Source of the DNA: Leptospira bandrabouensis
GTDB lineage: Bacteria; Spirochaetota; Leptospiria; Leptospirales; Leptospiraceae
Length of the DNA stretch: 64,000 bases
Assembly: GCF_004770905.1 (NCBI RefSeq)
Contig: NZ_RQHT01000014.1
Location: 620,001-684,000, forward strand
Direction of reading: 5' to 3'
Shown here: positions 16,991 through 26,529 of the stretch, in pieces
Position numbering within the stretch: position 1 is the first letter of the stretch
Layout: every line of letters begins with the position of its first letter
Program-made: the position numbers and the translations under genes
Notes under the pieces: model-generated
The model's database searches: none
Told to the model about the DNA's origin: nothing
What the model saw: the letters and a program-made list of their open reading frames with translations, nothing else

Positions 16991-18337
16991 TCATTTCTTC
17001 AGTTGTTTACCTAGGATTTCCATCACTCCACTTAAGTTCGGTTTACAAGTTTGGATTCGGTTTTTGAGTCTCTCATCGATGTTAGGGATTTTCCCTTCAT
17101 GAAATGCGAGTTTGAATTCAGTAAACTTGAGTCCATTCGCTGTGGAGATCACGACCACCGACTCACCTTTCCCCACCACACCTGATTCTACCGATTTCAA
17201 AAGTGCAGCAAGAGCCACACCAGTGTGAGGATCATTATACAATCCGTATAAATCACCACGTGCGGCGGCATTGGCCAACTCTTCTTCTGTGGCAACTTCC
17301 ACAACCCCATTGAACTTCTTTAAAACACGGATGGCTTTTTTGACAGAAACAGGATCTCCGATTTGGATCGCAGAGGCTAAAGTTTTTTCCGCAGTCACAG
17401 GAGAAAAGTCCGCAAAACCTTTCTTAAACGATTCATACAGCGGACTTGCATTTTTTGCTTGTGCCAAAATAATTCTTGGTAGTTTGTCAATGAGTCCAAG
17501 TTCCAACATCATTTCAAATCCCATTCCGAGGGCCGAAACATTTCCTAAATTTCCCCCAGGAATCACAATCCAATCCGGAACTTTCCAACCTAACTGTTGT
17601 GTGATCTCAATCGAAATGGTTTTTTGCCCTTCGATTCGCAGTGAATTCATTGAGTTTGCAAGGTATATGGATTTTTCTTTCGTGAGTTCTTTCACCACGG
17701 CCATACAACCATCAAAGTCTGTTTCGAGTGCCAAAACAAGGGCCCCATTCGAAACGGGTTGGATGAGCTGCGCCGTTGAAACTTTGTTAGCTGGAAGTAA
17801 AATGATAGAAGGAATTCCGGCTTTAGCCGCATAAGATGCGAGGGCAGCCGAGGTATCTCCTGTGGATGCGCAGGCGACCGCTTGGATGGGCACACCGTCC
17901 GCAATCATTTGTTTGACCTGGCTCACAAGAACCGTCATTCCTAAATCTTTAAAAGAGCCGGTATGCGAGACTCCGCATTGTTTGACATGAAGGCTTTTTA
18001 GTCCCAAATCTTTGGCAAACCGGGATGCGTCATACAAATGAGTAGTTCCTTCCCCTGAAGTCACAATATTTTCATCCTGAATTCCAGGAAGGACCCATTC
18101 CTTTTTCCCCCAAACGCCCGAAGCATTCGGGAATTGGCTCGAACGGAACCGAGTTTCAAATTCTGATTTCCATTCGTTTGCCGAAACTTGTTTGAGACTG
18201 TCTATATCATGTTCGACATTCAAAAGTTCCCCGCAAGCTTCGCAGGAATAAATCACTTGGTGGAGGGGATAGGTTTTGCCACAAGATTCATTGGTACAAC
18301 GAAACTGTGCTCGGAATTGATATTTTGTAAGTGACAT
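16991..18337 (-). CDS. thrC: Threonine synthase
   Basis: 448 aa. It makes threonine from O-phosphohomoserine with pyridoxal phosphate. SHTGSFKDLGMTVL contains the PLP-binding Lys (about residue 129), CASTGDTSAALASYAAKAG is the phosphate-binding Ser/Gly block and GGNLGNVSALGMG follows. The N-terminus carries two Cys pairs (CTNESC, CEAC) that form a zinc-ribbon-like element seen in several threonine synthases of this type. It stands alone, with 53 bases to the GHKL gene downstream and lepB divergent upstream. Confidence 0.94.
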   Translation of the reverse strand: MSLTKYQFRAQFRCTNESCGKTYPLHQVIYSCEACGELLNVEHDIDSLKQVSANEWKSEFETRFRSSQFPNASGVWGKKEWVLPGIQDENIVTSGEGTTHLYDASRFAKDLGLKSLHVKQCGVSHTGSFKDLGMTVLVSQVKQMIADGVPIQAVACASTGDTSAALASYAAKAGIPSIILLPANKVSTAQLIQPVSNGALVLALETDFDGCMAVVKELTKEKSIYLANSMNSLRIEGQKTISIEITQQLGWKVPDWIVIPGGNLGNVSALGMGFEMMLELGLIDKLPRIILAQAKNASPLYESFKKGFADFSPVTAEKTLASAIQIGDPVSVKKAIRVLKKFNGVVEVATEEELANAAARGDLYGLYNDPHTGVALAALLKSVESGVVGKGESVVVISTANGLKFTEFKLAFHEGKIPNIDERLKNRIQTCKPNLSGVMEILGKQLKK

Positions 18338-18426
18338 AGACTTCTCTAGGCTTCAGATTTACGGAAAGTTCCTTTTCCATTCTTGAGAAAGGGGAAAAAT
18401 GCACGAATGATTTTTATCGTTTTTTG

Positions 18427-19032
18427 ATGGATATGGAAACAGAAACACATTCTCCCCGCTGGTGGGTCAAATTCAAACGGTACACTCGCCGAGGGATTTT
18501 GCTCTTTCTTTTCCTATGTTTCCTACTATTTTTGAGAATCTTTTTATTCCAAATTTATTCCATCCAAGGAAATTCCATGTATCCAACCTTAGAACATGGG
18601 TCTGTGGTTTTTGTTTGGAAAGGTGGATTTGCCATTTCTGCCAAATTTTTTGGAACACCACTCCTTTATACAGATCCTAAAATTGAAAAGTTGGATTTGG
18701 TTTTATTTGTGAGCCAAGAGGATGAGCTTGTCGTCAAACGAGTGATAGGTTTGCCAGGAGAATTTTATTCGATTGAAGGTGGGCGTGTGCTTATCGATTC
18801 GAAAGAGTTATTAGAAAACTATCTTCCGAAAGGAACCTATACAAGTGAGCCGAGTACATCTATTTTTCTAAATCGTCATAACTCACCTTTTCTTGCCATG
18901 GACAAACAAGGAAGGATTCCACCTGATTATTATCTCCTCTTAGGTGACAACAGACAATATTCAACAGACTCCCGTTCGTTTGGACTTGTCCCTGTTGAAA
19001 AAATCAAAGGCAAAGTAATTTTCTATTTCTAA
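18427..19032 (+). CDS. lepB: Signal peptidase I
   Basis: About 201 aa. One N-terminal membrane helix (about residues 23-43) is followed by QGNSMYPTL with the nucleophile Ser50, VVKRVIGLPGE with the general base Lys104, and LLGDNRQYSTDSRSFG near residue 180, the full serine/lysine signal peptidase set. It cleaves Sec signal peptides at the outer face of the inner membrane. I prefer the ATG at 18427 over the TTG directly before it (18424); no Shine-Dalgarno settles this. The penicillin-binding protein gene begins two bases after its stop, so the two are cotranscribed. Confidence 0.93.
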   Translation: MDMETETHSPRWWVKFKRYTRRGILLFLFLCFLLFLRIFLFQIYSIQGNSMYPTLEHGSVVFVWKGGFAISAKFFGTPLLYTDPKIEKLDLVLFVSQEDELVVKRVIGLPGEFYSIEGGRVLIDSKELLENYLPKGTYTSEPSTSIFLNRHNSPFLAMDKQGRIPPDYYLLLGDNRQYSTDSRSFGLVPVEKIKGKVIFYF

Positions 19033-19034
19033 CG

Positions 19035-20846
19035 ATGACAGAATACAAACAACGTTTTAAGTATATTATTCTTTTTATTCTCTCCCTTTTTGGGATTTTA
19101 CTCTTCCGTGTGATTTATCTCACATACTTCAACGATAATATCATCAATCTAAAATCAAGTAAGTATGTGCAACGTGGAACCATTTACGACAGGCGAGGGA
19201 TTGAACTTGCGATTTCTCGTGAATCTGCAACCGTTGGAATTGATCCCACAAATATTTATGATCCCGAACTCACCGCACAAGAGTTAGGCCCAATTCTTGG
19301 AATTCCTTCAAACAAACTGATTGATACCATAAGAGATAAACAAAATTACTTTTTATTAAAAAGGGAAATTGAACTCTCAAAAGCAGAAAAAATCAAAGCT
19401 CTGTCTCTTCCTGGTGTTCGTGTGGAAAAAGAATACAAACGAATATATCCACAAGGAAGTTTGGCCGCAAGTTTACTAGGTTTTACTGGTTATGATGACG
19501 ACAAAGCACTCTCAGGCCTTGAGATGTTATTCAATTTAGAATTGTTATCCACTCCCGATGCGGAGTCCAGTAAAGGAAACAATATCCACCTAACAATCGA
19601 TAGCATTATTCAATACCGATTGGAAAAATCCTTACAAAAAGCTTTTCTCCAAACTGCATCAAAACGTGGAATCGGAATGATTATGGATACGGAAACAGGA
19701 AAAATTTTGGCGATGGCATCTTATCCAAATTTTGATCCCAACCACTTCCAAGATTTTCCATTGGAATCTCATACCAATTGGTCCATCCGCCATGTGTATG
19801 AACCTGGATCGACAATGAAAATTTTCATTGCCCTTATGTTACTGAATGAAGGAAAAATCCTCACCAATGAAAGATTCCATTGTCCCGGTTATATTGAAAT
19901 TGGAAAAACCATCATTCGATGCACTGACAATCATGGTCATGTCAATTTGGATGAAATTTTACAATACTCTTGTAACGTAGGAATCATCAAAGCAGCACAA
20001 AAAATTGATGAAGCAACTTACTACAATTATATGGAAAAATTTAAGTTTGGAAAACGAACTAACTTTTCCATCCACGAAGCCAAAGGATATTTACCTCCCT
20101 TAAACAAATGGAACAAAAGTACACCTTACTTTTTATCCATAGGCCAAGGCCTTTCTGTCACACCCATCCAACTCATCACTGCTGCAGCCGCAGTTGTGAA
20201 TGGTGGGATTTTATTTGAACCTTCGGTTGTCTCACAAATTACCAATTCTTATGGAGAACTGGTGCATGAGTTTTCGATTAAAAATGAACTACTCGGAATC
20301 AAAGAAGGGGCTGCCAAAAAAACATTAAATGCAATGGGGAAAGCAGTTTCGCAAGGAACAGGGAAAAAAGCCTATTTAGAAAACTACTTTATTGCGGGAA
20401 AAACGGGAACTTCACAAAAAGCAAAAGCAGGTGCGGGATACCAAGCCGGTCTTTTTACTGCGAGTTTTCTTGGTTTTTTTCCCGCAGAGAAACCAAAGTA
20501 TGTGGGTCTCATTGTATTTGATGAACCAGGGGGAGAGGCCCATACGGGTGGTGGGATTGCAGCACCTGTCTTTCGTGAAGTGGTGGAAAGTATCATTCCT
20601 ATTGTGGAAAAAAGTGAGAAAGCACTTGTGTATCGATTGAAGGGTGAAAGAAATAAAATTTATAAACTCGATCCCAAAGTGATGCCGGATCTTAGCGGAT
20701 TTACTGCGTCCGAAACCATTCAAATTGTAAAACAACTGCAACTAGAATATAAATTGGAAGGATCTGGATTTGTGAAATCGCAAGAACCAAAAGCAGGAAC
20801 TTCACTTACACCAAACTCATCTATCAAAATTGTTTTGGAACCTTAA
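19035..20846 (+). CDS. Class B penicillin-binding protein (transpeptidase, FtsI/SpoVD/PBP2-like) with PASTA domain
   Basis: 603 aa. An N-terminal anchor helix (about residues 9-30) precedes a dimerisation/pedestal domain (YVQRGTIYDRRGIELA) and a transpeptidase domain with SxxK at 259-262 (STMK), SxN at 312-314 (SCN) and KTG at 456-458. The last 55 residues form one PASTA domain (VMPDLSGFTASETIQIV). It crosslinks peptidoglycan in the periplasm. It is not in a division (dcw) cluster, so division versus elongation cannot be assigned; the C-terminal PASTA is like SpoVD/PBP2x. lepB ends two bases upstream and the Maf-type gene starts directly at its stop. Confidence 0.92.
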   Translation: MTEYKQRFKYIILFILSLFGILLFRVIYLTYFNDNIINLKSSKYVQRGTIYDRRGIELAISRESATVGIDPTNIYDPELTAQELGPILGIPSNKLIDTIRDKQNYFLLKREIELSKAEKIKALSLPGVRVEKEYKRIYPQGSLAASLLGFTGYDDDKALSGLEMLFNLELLSTPDAESSKGNNIHLTIDSIIQYRLEKSLQKAFLQTASKRGIGMIMDTETGKILAMASYPNFDPNHFQDFPLESHTNWSIRHVYEPGSTMKIFIALMLLNEGKILTNERFHCPGYIEIGKTIIRCTDNHGHVNLDEILQYSCNVGIIKAAQKIDEATYYNYMEKFKFGKRTNFSIHEAKGYLPPLNKWNKSTPYFLSIGQGLSVTPIQLITAAAAVVNGGILFEPSVVSQITNSYGELVHEFSIKNELLGIKEGAAKKTLNAMGKAVSQGTGKKAYLENYFIAGKTGTSQKAKAGAGYQAGLFTASFLGFFPAEKPKYVGLIVFDEPGGEAHTGGGIAAPVFREVVESIIPIVEKSEKALVYRLKGERNKIYKLDPKVMPDLSGFTASETIQIVKQLQLEYKLEGSGFVKSQEPKAGTSLTPNSSIKIVLEP

Positions 20847-22751
20847 GTGAACAAATCTAATTTAGAAAAAAATTTAGCGGCACTACCATCCCAGGTAGCA
20901 GAATCAATTCTAAATTTAGAAAATCCATCCGAGCCTACGAATTCATTAGATTCCGAATCCAATTTCTCTTACCAACTAACAAAATCTAAGACGGGAGATC
21001 CAACTTTAGAATTAGATGGAGTTTGGATCCATAGCCGGTTTGATCCCAAAAAAGAAGCAGAACGATTTGCCACAGAACTTCCTCATGACGGTAGCGAACG
21101 CATTTATTTATTGTTTGGTGCTGGCCTTGGATATATCCTTCCTTACCTCATAGAAAGAGAAAAAGTAACCATCATTTGGATGGAACCACATCAGTTTTTC
21201 ATTAAGGAAGCATTTCAAATTTTTGATTTTTCCAAACCATTATTAGAAGGAAACCTAATCCTCATCACAGGAGAAGGATTAGAAGACCAACTCTCCGAGG
21301 CTGTCAAAGGAAAGGGAACTCATCCTATTAGTTTTGTTCCTCATCGCGGCTCTTGGCAATGGAGAGAATCCGATTATTTAAAACTTCGTCATACCGCCGA
21401 ACAGATGTTTCACAAAAAAGATGTGAACCTTGCTACCCTCACTCGGTTTGAAAAAATCTGGGCTAAAAATATTTGTTACAATCTTCCCGAATTATCTAAA
21501 TTTCGTCCTATTTCCGATCTGTTTGGAATTGCAGAAGGAATTTCTATTGTGGTTTGCGGGGCAGGTCCAAGCCTATCCGAATCCATACCGGAACTAACAA
21601 AATATAGAAACCAATTTCTTCTTCTTGCGGTAGATACAGCTCTTCCCATCCTCACCTCTTTTGGTGTTGATCCTGATTTGATTTTTTCTGTCGACCCACA
21701 GGCCTTAAATAGCCAATACTTGGAAGATTATTCTGGAGATGGGATTCTTATTTTTGATCCCACATCTACTTATTTAAGTTTACGATTAGACAAAGGACCT
21801 AACAAGGGTTTTGTGACTTCTTCTCTCTTTCCTTTGATTGGACTACTGGAAAGAACAGGTAATGGCGAAATTGGATCAGTTCCTTTTGGCGGCTCTGTTT
21901 CCACCAATGCAGCCAGTCTTGCCACACTTATGGGAGCAAAATATGTTTTTTTAGTGGGGCAAGATTTGAGTTTTACCAAAGGTCTTGCTCATTCCAAAGG
22001 AGCAGTCCTCGAAGAACGATTGAACTATTTAGAATCTAGAAAGTTTCGTAGGGAAAAACATAACTACAAACAGCTGTTTGCTTTGCCCCAAAAAAAAGTA
22101 ACAGGAAACTTGGGTGAGACCTATATCACCAATGAAAAGATGTTAATCTTTAAAAAATGGTTCGAAGACCATGCCAAGGAAAATCCTTGGACCAATCTCA
22201 CCAAGTTTGGTGCCAAACTAGAAGGAATCCCTCATTCCGAATTTGAAAAAGTTTTTAAGAGTGATGAAAACGAAATAAAAATCCAAATCAATTTAGTACA
22301 AACTGTTCGAAATCAAATCCATGCTCAATTGAAAACGGAAATTCCTTTTTTCGATCAAAAACAATTGGTATCAGAGATAAAGTCCACAACAGAAAGTCTA
22401 TTAGATTTTGCATCCACTGTGAAACGAGGGCTTATTGTTTCAGAGCGGATTTATAACCAAATCAAATTAAACCAAATCAATCCCAAAACTTTTGCAGAAG
22501 ACATCAAACAAATGGACTCAATTGATGAACAGGTTTCTGGAAAAAAAGGTTTGAATGAAATTTTAAGTTTAGGAATCCAAAGGATTATTTTAACTATCAC
22601 GGAAGGTTATGATGACAATTTAACTTTGGAAGAAAAAGAAAATCCCAGGTTAGCTGTGGCAAAAAAATCTTTGTTATTGTATGAGGGATTGTATACATCC
22701 GTTCAGTCTACCAAACGGATGCTCACAAAATCGCTCTATCGAATGTTGTAA
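20847..22751 (+). CDS. Maf-type (DUF115, MptE-like) motility-associated glycosyltransferase
   Basis: 634 aa. The central region has the DUF115 pattern: IVVCGAGPSLSESIPEL, LLAVDTALPILTSFGVDPDLIFSVDP and VFLVGQDLSF, the nucleotide-sugar-binding core of the Maf family, followed by a helical C-terminus. Maf proteins of Campylobacter, Helicobacter and Clostridium add nonulosonic acids to flagellin. GTG start directly after the stop of the penicillin-binding protein gene, so cotranscribed with it and lepB. The flagellar substrate here is inference; fcpA lies about 12 kb away. The convergent OmpA-like gene has its stop in the adjacent base. Confidence 0.82.
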   Translation: MNKSNLEKNLAALPSQVAESILNLENPSEPTNSLDSESNFSYQLTKSKTGDPTLELDGVWIHSRFDPKKEAERFATELPHDGSERIYLLFGAGLGYILPYLIEREKVTIIWMEPHQFFIKEAFQIFDFSKPLLEGNLILITGEGLEDQLSEAVKGKGTHPISFVPHRGSWQWRESDYLKLRHTAEQMFHKKDVNLATLTRFEKIWAKNICYNLPELSKFRPISDLFGIAEGISIVVCGAGPSLSESIPELTKYRNQFLLLAVDTALPILTSFGVDPDLIFSVDPQALNSQYLEDYSGDGILIFDPTSTYLSLRLDKGPNKGFVTSSLFPLIGLLERTGNGEIGSVPFGGSVSTNAASLATLMGAKYVFLVGQDLSFTKGLAHSKGAVLEERLNYLESRKFRREKHNYKQLFALPQKKVTGNLGETYITNEKMLIFKKWFEDHAKENPWTNLTKFGAKLEGIPHSEFEKVFKSDENEIKIQINLVQTVRNQIHAQLKTEIPFFDQKQLVSEIKSTTESLLDFASTVKRGLIVSERIYNQIKLNQINPKTFAEDIKQMDSIDEQVSGKKGLNEILSLGIQRIILTITEGYDDNLTLEEKENPRLAVAKKSLLLYEGLYTSVQSTKRMLTKSLYRML

Positions 22752-23813
22752 CTAGTTCGGTGATTCGGCTACCGATAAAACAGTAAAATCAACCCTTCTA
22801 TTTTTGATTCGCCCTGCTTCTGTAGAATTGGATTCAATTTCTGCTGTTTCACCAAACCCGCGATAGTCGAGTTGAGTCGCACTGACGCCATTTTTTACTA
22901 ATTCATCAAAGATAAACTTAGCACGTTCATCAGATAGGATTTTGTTTTCATCCATCTCACCAATAAAACATGTATGTCCTTTCACTCGAACACGAATCCC
23001 AGGATAGGCCTTTAATGCTTCTGCTAAGGTTGCGATTTTATCACTCGCACTCTCTTCAGTTTGCATACTTTGTTTGATGAAACGAATTTGTAAGTCATTG
23101 ATATAACGAATGGCAGAAGCTCTGGATTCAAACTGGTTCGAAACTTTCCCTGGAGACAATTCCACTCGTTCCAAAGAGCGAGTTCCCGTTTCTTGCGAAA
23201 GATTGGAATTTTGACTGGCAGTTGTAGTTTGCGATTTCGAACTACGATTGCAACTACGGATTCCAAAAATAATCAGAACAATAAAAAATACTATTATCAG
23301 ACCAAGTAAAACAATTCTTCCAATTCGATTTTGTTTTGGTGTGATTTGAAATTTATTCAAAGCAACTAGTTCATTGTATTCAGGCGTTGGTGCGATTTCC
23401 TCTGGTGAGGAATCACCAAATTCATAACTATCTACATAAGGAGTGAATCCTTCATCCGAAGCCTTTACGGAACGGACTGAGCTTCGTTTAACTTTGGATT
23501 CCTTTTTTACGGATGATTTGGTCGCTGATTTTTTCTTTGCAGCAGGAACCGAGATTTTTGCTGCCCATTTACGAATTTCGGAACGAAGGTATTCATCTGC
23601 TTCGGGGCTAAACTTAAAATTGTCTCGAATGTATTTAACAGTGCGTTTTTCCACATCTGTATAATCGCCACCGTCTTTGATGGCATCAAATAAGGTTTTT
23701 GCGATGTTTTTGCCAATAGGAGCTTTGCTACGTTTGGTTGCTTTCTCAACGATTTCTAACAATTCATTATCATAATGTTTACCACTGATGGTACGGTAAT
23801 AACTATCTGCCAC
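22752..23813 (-). CDS. OmpA/MotB-domain protein with internal membrane anchor
   Basis: 353 aa. The N-terminal 160 residues are cytoplasmic-like, basic and include a Lys/Ser-rich linker (SATKSSVKKESKVKRSS); one transmembrane helix lies near residues 165-187 (IVLLGLIIVFFIVLIIFG); and the C-terminal 120 residues form an OmpA-like peptidoglycan-binding domain (IRVRVKGHTCFIGE, LSDERAKFIFDELVKNGV, YRGFGE, NRRVDFTVL). The layout suits an inner-membrane protein reaching into peptidoglycan, like MotB but with an unusually long cytoplasmic part. No flagellar stator motif is visible. The sigma-54-type regulator gene lies 62 bases upstream on the same strand. Confidence 0.84.
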   Translation of the reverse strand: MADSYYRTISGKHYDNELLEIVEKATKRSKAPIGKNIAKTLFDAIKDGGDYTDVEKRTVKYIRDNFKFSPEADEYLRSEIRKWAAKISVPAAKKKSATKSSVKKESKVKRSSVRSVKASDEGFTPYVDSYEFGDSSPEEIAPTPEYNELVALNKFQITPKQNRIGRIVLLGLIIVFFIVLIIFGIRSCNRSSKSQTTTASQNSNLSQETGTRSLERVELSPGKVSNQFESRASAIRYINDLQIRFIKQSMQTEESASDKIATLAEALKAYPGIRVRVKGHTCFIGEMDENKILSDERAKFIFDELVKNGVSATQLDYRGFGETAEIESNSTEAGRIKNRRVDFTVLSVAESPN

Positions 23814-23875
23814 GTGAAAGCTCCTTAGTAATCATATCGACAGAGTTGGCCAATCTATCCATTCTTTTCTGGACT

Positions 23876-25372
23876 TTAGGAGTTGAATCCGTCCAGAAAT
23901 TGGTTATTTTTAATCTTATACTGTAAAGAACCACGGCTAATTCCCAAAAGTTTGGCTGCTTCTTCCTGTGTGGAGACACGTTGGAAGGCCTCTTTGATCC
24001 AAATAGCCTCTAACTTTTCAATGGCTATATTGAGAGAAAGATTTTCAGAAGGAGAAAGTATCTCTGTTCCTACTCCAAAATTTTGAACTTTGGGTGAAAC
24101 TTCCGATTCCCTTTTCCCATCTTGCAGAAATGAATGAGGTTCCAAAACCGATTCCGGTGGGACAAGAACCGCATATTGAATCACACTTTGTAATTGTCTA
24201 ACATTCCCACTCCAAGGCATTCCTGTAAGTGCTTTTAATGCTTCTGTTGAAAAAGTTTTATTCCTTCCATACTGTTTGTTATATTGGTATAAAAAGTGAT
24301 GTGCCAAAAGAGGAACATCTCCTCTTCTTTCTCGAAGTGGAGGCACACGCAATGGAACCTCCGCTAGGCGGTAATACAAGTCCATAGAAAAAGTTTCTTT
24401 TTGGATATCTTCTAATAAATCTCTTTTGCTACCTGTAAAAATCCGAATATTTAAAACTTCGTCCTTCTTTTTGGTCGAAGGATTCGGCATCGTTTTATCC
24501 CTTAAGGTATGAAAGAGCCTTGTTTGTAAATTGGTTGGTAAATCCCCAATGGATTCAATGTATAAGGAACCCCCGTTGGTTTGTTCCAATTTTCCTGGAT
24601 TAAAAATTTTTCCACTTTGGGATCCAAATAACTCAGCTTCCAATAATTCATAACTAAGTCCCGAACAATCTACAGTCAGGAAAGGACCATTTTTTCTTTG
24701 AGAAATATAATGTAAGGCTTTGGCGACTAGTTTTTTACCAGCCCCTTCTTCTCCAATGATCATCACCGAAGTATCGGAGGGCCCCACTTGACGAATCCTA
24801 TGTTTTAAAAATAAAATACTCGGATCATAACCAAGAATTTCTTCAACAGGATCTTCTTCTCTTTTGGATTTTTCAAAAGCTTCTTTGGCTATTCGTTCTT
24901 CCAAAATAACAATTGTTAATTGAGAAGCAAATAGTGTGGCTTGGTTAATGATATCGGATGAGAAAAAATTTACCTTATCCGATTCTAAGTTTAAAACTCC
25001 AACTGTCGAATCTCTTGTTAACAGAGGGATGGCAAGTTCCGAACGAACCGTTTCAATGAGTTTTACATAGTCTTTATCTAAAGTTACATCGGGAACATAG
25101 ATAATTTCTCTAGTGGAAGCCGCGCGACCCGTAACACCCAAGTTGAATGGAAGTTTGGCAGCAATTTTTTTCTCCCAATCCATCCCTTTTGCGGCCACAA
25201 TGGTGAGGACTTTTTCTTCCTGGTCCATAATCGAAATACTACCGGTAGAAGCTCCAAACAAAGTCAGAGTCATATCCAAAATGAAATTCAATCGATCCGT
25301 AATATTCGGAAGTTGTTGAATTTCTTTTTGGATTTTCCTTAGAGTACCGGAAATATCCTGTTTTACAGACAT
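23876..25372 (-). CDS. GAF-AAA+-Fis protein of the sigma-54 activator family with degenerate ATPase motifs
   Basis: 498 aa. An N-terminal GAF domain (about residues 25-160), an AAA+ domain (about 178-405) and a C-terminal Fis-type helix-turn-helix (QEEAAKLLGISRGSLQYKI) give the NifA-like layout of bacterial enhancer-binding proteins. Key motifs are altered: the GAFTGA loop that contacts sigma-54 is replaced by GKIFNPG (254-260), the Walker B LFLDE is LYIES (270-274), and the usual FREDLYYRL is FSMDLYYRL (Ser329). Walker A is GEEGAGKK (207-214), itself non-canonical. So it probably binds DNA and a GAF ligand but cannot remodel sigma-54 holoenzyme in the usual way; repressor or sigma-70-linked action is possible, as with TyrR, which lacks GAFTGA. 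Confidence 0.85.
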   Translation of the reverse strand: MSVKQDISGTLRKIQKEIQQLPNITDRLNFILDMTLTLFGASTGSISIMDQEEKVLTIVAAKGMDWEKKIAAKLPFNLGVTGRAASTREIIYVPDVTLDKDYVKLIETVRSELAIPLLTRDSTVGVLNLESDKVNFFSSDIINQATLFASQLTIVILEERIAKEAFEKSKREEDPVEEILGYDPSILFLKHRIRQVGPSDTSVMIIGEEGAGKKLVAKALHYISQRKNGPFLTVDCSGLSYELLEAELFGSQSGKIFNPGKLEQTNGGSLYIESIGDLPTNLQTRLFHTLRDKTMPNPSTKKKDEVLNIRIFTGSKRDLLEDIQKETFSMDLYYRLAEVPLRVPPLRERRGDVPLLAHHFLYQYNKQYGRNKTFSTEALKALTGMPWSGNVRQLQSVIQYAVLVPPESVLEPHSFLQDGKRESEVSPKVQNFGVGTEILSPSENLSLNIAIEKLEAIWIKEAFQRVSTQEEAAKLLGISRGSLQYKIKNNQFLDGFNS

Positions 25373-25376
25373 TTGG

Positions 25377-26504
25377 TTATACTTTTGCGTTTGCCTTTTG
25401 GTTTGTCAGGTATTTTAAGTAAGCAATGATAAAATCTTCTAAGTCTCCATCCATCACTGCGTGGACGTTTCCAGTTTCAAAATCGGTTCTATGGTCTTTT
25501 ACCAAATTGTATGGATGGAACACATAACTTCGAATTTGCGATCCCCAAGAGATATCACGTTTTTCACCCGCTTTTTTAGCGTTTTCTTCTTCCGCTTTTT
25601 GTTTTTCCATTTCATACAAACGAGCACGAAGCATCTTCATCGCCGTGTCACGGTTTTTGATTTGGGACCGTTCCATCTGGCATGAGACCACAACACCTGT
25701 AGGGATATGTGTGATTCGCACAGCAGAGTCTGTTGTGTTGACGTGCTGTCCCCCAGCACCAGAAGAACGATACACATCCACACGAAGGTCTTTTTCTTCA
25801 ATGTTCACTTGGATGTCATCATCGACTTCCGGTGTTACATAGACAGAAGCAAAGGATGTATGTCGTCTTTTATTAGAATCAAAAGGAGAGATCCGAACAA
25901 GTCTATGGACTCCGGATTCACATTTTAAATAACCAAAGGGATGGTCCCCTTGGATGTATAACGTAGCATTTTTGATACCTGCAGTTTCGCCTGGTTGGTA
26001 ATCCACAAGTTCCGCACGATACCCTTTTTGTTCACAAAACCTTGTGTACATTCGCAGTAACATATCTGCCCAGTCTTGGGATTCTGTTCCACCAGCCCCT
26101 GGATGGATATTGATAAAAGCAGCTTTGCCATCATCTTTGCCGGCAAGGGCATCTAACATTTGCAAGTTTTCGAATGTTTCAAACATGCGATCAAAATCAT
26201 CGTTTAATGATTTTAAACCTGCCTCACCCATTTCTTCGGATGTGAGTTCAATCAAATCAGGAAAATCGAGAAGTTCCTTTTTTAAATCCAACCAAGGATC
26301 TAACTTCAGTTGTAACTCGTTTCGTTTTTGAGTGACTGTTTTTGCTTGGTCAGGTGAATCCCATAACTTGGGATCGTTTGCTTTTTCAATGAGTGAGGAT
26401 AAACGGTCATAGTCTTCTTGGAAATTTTGTGCCGTCCAATAGGATTGGAAAGTCTCAATCATTTCTGATGTTTGTTTTTTTAAGTCTTTAAGTGATCTAT
26501 CCAT
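25377..26504 (-). CDS. prfB: Peptide chain release factor 2
   Basis: 375 aa, full length in one frame. RF2 reads UGA and UAA stop codons. The codon-recognition SPF tripeptide is in [19 protein letters not shown] and the catalytic GGQ is in [18 protein letters not shown]. The programmed +1 frameshift present in most bacterial prfB genes near codon 25 is absent; the region reads straight through ([21 protein letters not shown]). The gene ends five bases before the start of the GAF-AAA+ regulator on the same strand, so they may be cotranscribed. An unknown gene ends 25 bases upstream. Confidence 0.95.
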   Translation of the reverse strand: MDRSLKDLKKQTSEMIETFQSYWTAQNFQEDYDRLSSLIEKANDPKLWDSPDQAKTVTQKRNELQLKLDPWLDLKKELLDFPDLIELTSEEMGEAGLKSLNDDFDRMFETFENLQMLDALAGKDDGKAAFINIHPGAGGTESQDWADMLLRMYTRFCEQKGYRAELVDYQPGETAGIKNATLYIQGDHPFGYLKCESGVHRLVRISPFDSNKRRHTSFASVYVTPEVDDDIQVNIEEKDLRVDVYRSSGAGGQHVNTTDSAVRITHIPTGVVVSCQMERSQIKNRDTAMKMLRARLYEMEKQKAEEENAKKAGEKRDISWGSQIRSYVFHPYNLVKDHRTDFETGNVHAVMDGDLEDFIIAYLKYLTNQKANAKV

Positions 26505-26529
26505 AATGCGTAAATCCGAAGTGGAAGTT

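Noticed and set aside
17271..17834. 187-codon frame antisense to thrC
   Set aside because: Fully inside thrC with no ribosome site; the thrC frame carries all family motifs.
26420..26504. Possible programmed frameshift in prfB
   Set aside because: The frame is open from ATG through the domain 1 region with conserved sequence, and no CTTTGA shift site or early stop is seen.
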